From: CANJBX01 sp035556735
GTDB lineage: Bacteria > Pseudomonadota > Alphaproteobacteria > Rhizobiales > Xanthobacteraceae
DNA length: 64,000 bases
Direction of reading: 5' to 3'
NCBI GenBank assembly: GCA_035556735.1
Contig: DATMFF010000014.1
Location: 256,641-320,640, forward strand
Part shown: piece after piece, positions 60,242 through 64,000 of the stretch
Numbering within the stretch: position 1 is the first letter of the stretch
Layout of the letters: every line of letters starts with the position of its first letter
The notes under the pieces: generated by a model
Database searches by the model: none
Seen by the model: the letters and a program-made list of their open reading frames with translations, nothing else
What the model was told of the DNA's origin: nothing
Made by a program: the position numbers and the translations under genes

Positions 60242-61621
60242 GTGTCGGTCACGGACTGGTTCGGGGCACGTCGATCGGCCGCGCCGCTCGTGCGCGCGGT
60301 GCGCGCGTGGCTGTCCGATTCCAGCCACCATTCGCTGGCGCAGCGCGTCGCGGGCGCCGCCTTCGCCATCCGCGTCGCCAGCGCCGGCATCGCCTACGTC
60401 TCGCAGATCGTGCTCGCGCGCTGGATGGGCGCGCACGAGTTCGGCATCTACGTCTATGTCTGGACCTGGGCGCTGCTGCTTGGCGGCATCGCCGACGCCG
60501 GGCTCGCCAACGCGGCGCAGCGCTTCATTCCCGAATATGCCGAGCGCGGCGACCTGGCGCGCCTGCGCGGCTATATCTTCGGCAGCCGCTGGCTGGCGAC
60601 GGGCCTCGCCACCGGCCTCGCGGCCCTCGCCGCGCTCGCGATCCTCCTCGGGGCGCCGCTCATCGACAGCCCCGCCGTCCTCCCGCTCTATCTCGCCTGC
60701 CTGTGCCTGCCGGTCTACGCACTTTCGAGCGTGCAGGACGGCATCGCGCGCTGCTACAACTGGACCGCCATCGGCCTGATGCCGACCTTCGTGATCCGGC
60801 CGGTGCTGATGCTCGTCTTCATGGGTCTCGCCTATCTCGCCGGCTTCCCGACCAGCGCCACCACCGCCGTGGTCTGTACCGCGATCGCCTACTGGCTGAT
60901 CACGCTCCTGCAGATGGTTGCGCTCGAGCGCCGCCTCGCGCACGCCGTCGCGCCGGGCGCGCGCAGCTACGCGGTCAAGACCTGGCTCGCGACCTCGCTG
61001 CCGATCATCACGGTGATCGGCTTCTACGTCATGCTGACCTACGTCGACGTGATCGTGCTGCGGATCTTCGAGCCGCCGACGACCGTCGCCTATTATCACG
61101 CCGCGACCAAGACGCTGGCGCTGGTCGCCTTCATCTATTTCTCGGTCTCGGCCGCGACCGCCCACCGCTTCAGCGAATATCACGCGGCCGGCGACCACGA
61201 CCGCCTCGCGGCCTTCGTCGCGAGCGCCGTGCGCTGGACCTTCTGGCCCTCGCTCGCCCTTCTGATCGTCCTGCTCGCGCTCGGCCGTCCGCTGCTGATG
61301 CTGTTCGGCCCCGACTTCGCCGCCGCCTATCCGCTGATGTTCCTGATCGCGCCCGGCCTGCTGGCGCGCGCCGCGGTCGGCCCGTCCGAGCGGCTCTTGA
61401 GCATGCTCGGGCAGCAGCGCGCCTGCGCGCTCGCCTATGCCGCCGCCTTCGCCTTCAACCTGATCGCCTGCCTCGCGCTCATCCCCGTGTTCGGCGCGGC
61501 CGGCGCCGCCAGCGCCACCTCGCTGGCGCTGATCGTGGAATCGGCGCTGCTGTTCATCATCGTCAAGCGGCGCCTCGCCGTGCACGCCTTCATCTGGCGG
61601 CGGTCAGGCGCGCTCGCGTAG
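60242..61621 (+). CDS. Oligosaccharide flippase family membrane protein (Wzx-like)
   Basis: The 459-residue protein has about twelve to fourteen membrane spans and starts with SLAQRVAGAAFAIRVASAGIAYVSQIVLARWMGAHEFGIYVYVW, the N-terminal signature of polysaccharide flippases of the MOP superfamily. It is expected to flip lipid-linked oligosaccharides across the inner membrane. No glycosyltransferase or polymerase genes are adjacent, so the glycan is unknown. GTG start behind GGAGGG. The end overlaps the convergent acyl-CoA synthetase gene by 18 bp. Confidence 0.85.
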   Translation: MSVTDWFGARRSAAPLVRAVRAWLSDSSHHSLAQRVAGAAFAIRVASAGIAYVSQIVLARWMGAHEFGIYVYVWTWALLLGGIADAGLANAAQRFIPEYAERGDLARLRGYIFGSRWLATGLATGLAALAALAILLGAPLIDSPAVLPLYLACLCLPVYALSSVQDGIARCYNWTAIGLMPTFVIRPVLMLVFMGLAYLAGFPTSATTAVVCTAIAYWLITLLQMVALERRLAHAVAPGARSYAVKTWLATSLPIITVIGFYVMLTYVDVIVLRIFEPPTTVAYYHAATKTLALVAFIYFSVSAATAHRFSEYHAAGDHDRLAAFVASAVRWTFWPSLALLIVLLALGRPLLMLFGPDFAAAYPLMFLIAPGLLARAAVGPSERLLSMLGQQRACALAYAAAFAFNLIACLALIPVFGAAGAASATSLALIVESALLFIIVKRRLAVHAFIWRRSGALA

Positions 61622-63238
61622 CAGCCGCCGGATCACCTTGCCCGTCGTCGTCATCGGCAGGTCGTCGATGAAGGCGATCTCGCGCGGATATTCGTGCGCG
61701 GAGAGGCGCGTCTTCACGTAGTCCTGGATCTCGGCCGCCAGCGCATCGGACGGTGCGATGCCGCTCATCGGCACGATGAACGCCTTCACGATCTCGGTGC
61801 GCACGGGATCGGGCTTGCCGACCACGGCGGCGAGCGCGACGGCGGGATGGCCGATCAGGCAGTCCTCGATCTCGCCCGGCCCAATGCGATAGCCCGCCGA
61901 GGTGATGACGTCGTCGTCGCGGCCGACGAAGGAGATGTAGCCGTCCTCGTCCACGACGCCCTGGTCGCCCGTCGTCATCCAGTCGCCGATGAACTTGTCG
62001 CGCGTGGCGTCGTCGCGGTTCCAGTATGTCAGGAACATCACCGGGTCGGGACGCTCGACCGCGACCTGGCCGAGCTCGCCCGGCGCGCAGACCGTACCGT
62101 CGCGCCGGATCACCGCGACGCGGTGCCCGGGGATCGGCCTGCCGATGGCGCCGGCCTTGCTCACGCCGATGGCGGCGCAGGAGCCGAGCACCTTGTTGCA
62201 CTCGGTCTGGCCGTAGAACTCGTTGATGGTGAGGCCGAGGGCGGAGCGGCCCCATTCGTAGGTCTCCGCGCCGAGCGCCTCGCCGCCCGACCCGACCGTG
62301 CGCAGCGCGAGGGCGTGGCGGCCGCGCGGCGTCTCGGCCGCGCGCAGCATGCGCAGCGCGGTCGGCGGAATGAACGCGTTGCGCACGCCGGCCCGCGCCA
62401 TCAGCGCGAACGTCTGCTCGGGATCGAAGCGCTCGAACTTCCGCGCCACCACCGGCACGCCGTAATAGAGGCCGGGCAGCAGCACGTTGAGGAGGCCGCC
62501 GGCCCAGGCCCAGTCGGCCGGGGTCCATATGCAATCGCCCGCCTGCGGGAAGAACTCGTGCACGTATTCGACGCCCGGCAGATGGCCGAGCAGCACGCGG
62601 TGCGGCTCGAGCGCGCCCTTGGGCGGGCCGGTCGTGCCCGACGTGTAGATCATCATCGCAGGATCGTCGGCGAGGGTCGCGGCCGGGGCGAACGCATCGG
62701 AGCCGCGCGCGATGGTGCCCGCGAAGTCGAGCGCGCCCTCGCCCGCCCCATCGAGCGAGAGCACGAGCGACAGATCGGGCAGCGCATCGCGCAGGCCGGC
62801 GACTTTCGCCAAGCCTTGCGCGTTGGTGACCAGCGCCTTCGCGCCGGCGTCCTTCAGGCGGTAGGAGATCGCATCGACGCCGAACAGGATCGCGAGCGGC
62901 AGCGCGACCGCGCCGAGCTTGTAGATCGCGATGTGGATGGCGGCAACTTCCGGCATCTGCGGCAGCAGCAGCGCGACGCGGTCGCCGCGCCCGACGCCGT
63001 GCGCCGCGAGCGTATTGGCGAGGCGGTTGGAGGTCTCGCGCAGCCAGCCGTAGCTGACCGGGTCCAGCCCGCCGTCGGGACGGGCATGCAGGATCGCCGT
63101 GCGGTCCGGCTCGCGCGCGGCCCAGGCGTCGCACACGGCGGCGCCGATGTTGAAGGCGAGCGGGATCCGCCAGCGGAACTGCTCGTACAGAGTCGCGTAG
63201 TCGCGGGCGCTCGGGAGCACGTGGGGGGCAAAGGTCAT
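61604..63238 (-). CDS. Acyl-CoA synthetase (AMP-forming, medium/short-chain type)
   Basis: The 544-residue enzyme has the phosphate loop MIYTSGTTGPPKGA, the A5 motif NEFYGQTECN, the A7 motif GDWMTTGDQG and A8-A10 with GYRIGPGEIEDCLIGHPAV and TTTGKVIRR. It activates a carboxylic acid via acyl-AMP. The lack of FadD features and the N-terminal CDAWAAREPDRTAI suggest a short- or medium-chain acid. It converges with the flippase gene, its stop lying within that gene. Confidence 0.92.
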   Translation of the reverse strand: MTFAPHVLPSARDYATLYEQFRWRIPLAFNIGAAVCDAWAAREPDRTAILHARPDGGLDPVSYGWLRETSNRLANTLAAHGVGRGDRVALLLPQMPEVAAIHIAIYKLGAVALPLAILFGVDAISYRLKDAGAKALVTNAQGLAKVAGLRDALPDLSLVLSLDGAGEGALDFAGTIARGSDAFAPAATLADDPAMMIYTSGTTGPPKGALEPHRVLLGHLPGVEYVHEFFPQAGDCIWTPADWAWAGGLLNVLLPGLYYGVPVVARKFERFDPEQTFALMARAGVRNAFIPPTALRMLRAAETPRGRHALALRTVGSGGEALGAETYEWGRSALGLTINEFYGQTECNKVLGSCAAIGVSKAGAIGRPIPGHRVAVIRRDGTVCAPGELGQVAVERPDPVMFLTYWNRDDATRDKFIGDWMTTGDQGVVDEDGYISFVGRDDDVITSAGYRIGPGEIEDCLIGHPAVALAAVVGKPDPVRTEIVKAFIVPMSGIAPSDALAAEIQDYVKTRLSAHEYPREIAFIDDLPMTTTGKVIRRLLRERA

Positions 63239-63388
63239 GCGGCAGGGAGTTTAGGTCGCGGGGCGTGCCGGGCCAATGGCGGAACGAGGGGCGGCACCCA
63301 CCACCCTCTTGAAAAGTCAGGGTTGTTTTTCTATCTCCCCGCCACCGGGGCGCCCCGCCGCGCGGGGCCCGGAACCCTTTGTATCCAT

Positions 63389-63808
63389 ATGCTCGAACGG
63401 GATGTGGCTATGAAGATCGACCAAGCCAAAATCCAAGACGCCAAAATACAAGACCCCAAAATCGAGGACGCTCTGGACCTCGACGTTTTGCTCCATCCGG
63501 CCCGCGCCTTCGCTCACCCGCGCGAGGTCGTGGCCGATGCCGACCTCACCACCAACGAGAAGCGCGCGATCCTCGCCTCCTGGGCCTCGGACGCCTGCGC
63601 CATCGAGGCGGCGCCGGCGCTGCGCCAGTCGCCGGCAGGCCCGCCGGTCACCTTCGACGAGATCATGGAGGCGTTGCGCGAACTCGACGCGCAGGTGCGC
63701 CGCGCGGACGCGCCGCCGCACTACCGGCAGGTGGTCGGACACGGTCTGCGCCGGCCGCGCCGCCGCCGCGACGGCGAAGGCGGAGCGCCGCAGCCGTCGA
63801 TGCCGTGA
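63389..63808 (+). CDS. Conserved hypothetical protein with KIQD repeats
   Basis: The 139-residue product has a short N-terminal repeat (KIQDAKIQDPKIED), then ALDLDVLLHPARAFAHPREVVADADLT, NEKRAILASWASDACAIEAAP and a C-terminal Arg-rich tail. The middle part is conserved in Rhizobiales without assigned function. Two in-frame ATGs (63389 and 63410) could start it; the second follows GGGATGTGGCT and gives MKIDQAKIQD. No signal peptide or membrane span is present. Confidence 0.7.
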   Translation: MLERDVAMKIDQAKIQDAKIQDPKIEDALDLDVLLHPARAFAHPREVVADADLTTNEKRAILASWASDACAIEAAPALRQSPAGPPVTFDEIMEALRELDAQVRRADAPPHYRQVVGHGLRRPRRRRDGEGGAPQPSMP

Positions 63809-63869
63809 GGTGATGCGAGTCGACGCGGGCGCGCAGGCGTTTCACCGCAGTTCTTGACCCCCCTCACCC

Positions 63870-63910
63870 GCCGCGCTGCGCGCGGCGACCTCTCCCCACC
63901 GGGGAGAGGT
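63870..63910. repeat. Two adjacent hairpins, dispersed-repeat-like
   Basis: CGCCGCGC/GCGCGGCG (loop TGC) and CCTCTCCCC/GGGGAGAGG (loop ACC) are perfect stems one base apart after the last gene. CTCTCCCC-type hairpins are common intergenic repeats in Bradyrhizobiaceae. No U-tract follows, so a terminator role is tentative. Confidence 0.5.
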
Positions 63911-64000
63911 GGGCAAGTGGCCAAGCTGTACGTCTCATCGATGGAGGAAATCGCGGCGCTTAAGTGAGCACGAGGTTGCAACACGGCAGGGCCCCACCTC

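Noticed and set aside
61694..63808. A 704-codon open frame on the plus strand
   Set aside because: Most of it is antisense to the acyl-CoA synthetase; only its last part contains a real gene (start 63389 or 63410).
1..64000. CRISPR arrays, insertion sequences, rRNA
   Set aside because: No regularly spaced repeats, no transposase-like coding region and no rRNA pattern were seen when reading the window.

Overview
The window is about 64 kb of GC-rich DNA from an alphaproteobacterium, most likely a member of the Hyphomicrobiales (Rhizobiales) close to Xanthobacteraceae/Nitrobacteraceae. The evidence is family content and order: ftsEX beside a YdcF protein, a PlsC-type acyltransferase, ChaC and a DUF2125 protein; lysA, a small lipoprotein gene and argH, with tlpA divergent from argH as in Bradyrhizobium; a methylsuccinyl-CoA dehydrogenase; an NdvA-type glucan exporter; and CtrA- and LexA-type sites of the alphaproteobacterial kind. 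No rRNA, CRISPR array, insertion sequence or prophage block is visible. One tRNA gene, tRNA-Leu(CAA), is present.

Layout. 1-10.5 kb: end of a prephenate/arogenate dehydrogenase gene, a membrane protein with a 24-residue partner, cpdR with a zinc-ribbon protein, ftsEX across a CtrA-like box, then envelope and lipid genes (YdcF, PlsC, ChaC, DUF2125, TIGR02302). 10.6-14.7 kb: lysA, a LptM-like lipoprotein, argH, tlpA. 14.8-21.6 kb: acyl-CoA and electron-transfer genes (hydroxybutyryl-CoA dehydrogenase, EtfAB, cobalamin adenosyltransferase, methylsuccinyl-CoA dehydrogenase) mixed with rhomboid, HIG1-like and host-attachment-type proteins. 21.7-28.9 kb: BrkB/YihY, a soluble hybrid kinase, gluQ, an AlkA-type glycosylase, an esterase, several very small genes, a small cytochrome c and an HNH protein. 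29-34.3 kb: a possible accessory catabolic set (P450, MetE-like protein, methyltransferase, VOC protein, cupin). 34.5-38.9 kb: small genes, dsbB, a 35-codon gene with a CRP-like site and three stem-loops, and a putative PD-(D/E)XK nuclease behind a perfect alphaproteobacterial LexA box. 38.9-57.3 kb: LysR regulators, tRNA-Leu, an LLM/hydrolase/LLM set, putA, an SsuABC/TauABC-like ABC system, ndvA and a D-Ala-D-Ala carboxypeptidase; this stretch looks somewhat lower in GC than its flanks. 57.6-64 kb: fadD, DUF924, a polysaccharide flippase, a second acyl-CoA synthetase, a conserved hypothetical protein and terminal hairpin repeats.

How the genes fit together: EtfAB accepts electrons from acyl-CoA dehydrogenases such as Mcd, and the adenosyltransferase makes the coenzyme B12 needed by the ethylmalonyl- and methylmalonyl-CoA mutases of the same pathway. 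FtsEX, the carboxypeptidase, NdvA, PlsC, DsbB and TlpA are envelope functions. CpdR and FtsEX share an intergenic region that carries the CtrA-like box.

The observations I rate highest are the LexA-box/GGQWT-motif nuclease gene (36.9-37.8 kb), the CRP-site/35-aa ORF/stem-loop locus (34.8-35.2 kb) and the CtrA box between the zinc-ribbon/cpdR pair and ftsEX. Product names rest on sequence reading without database searches.
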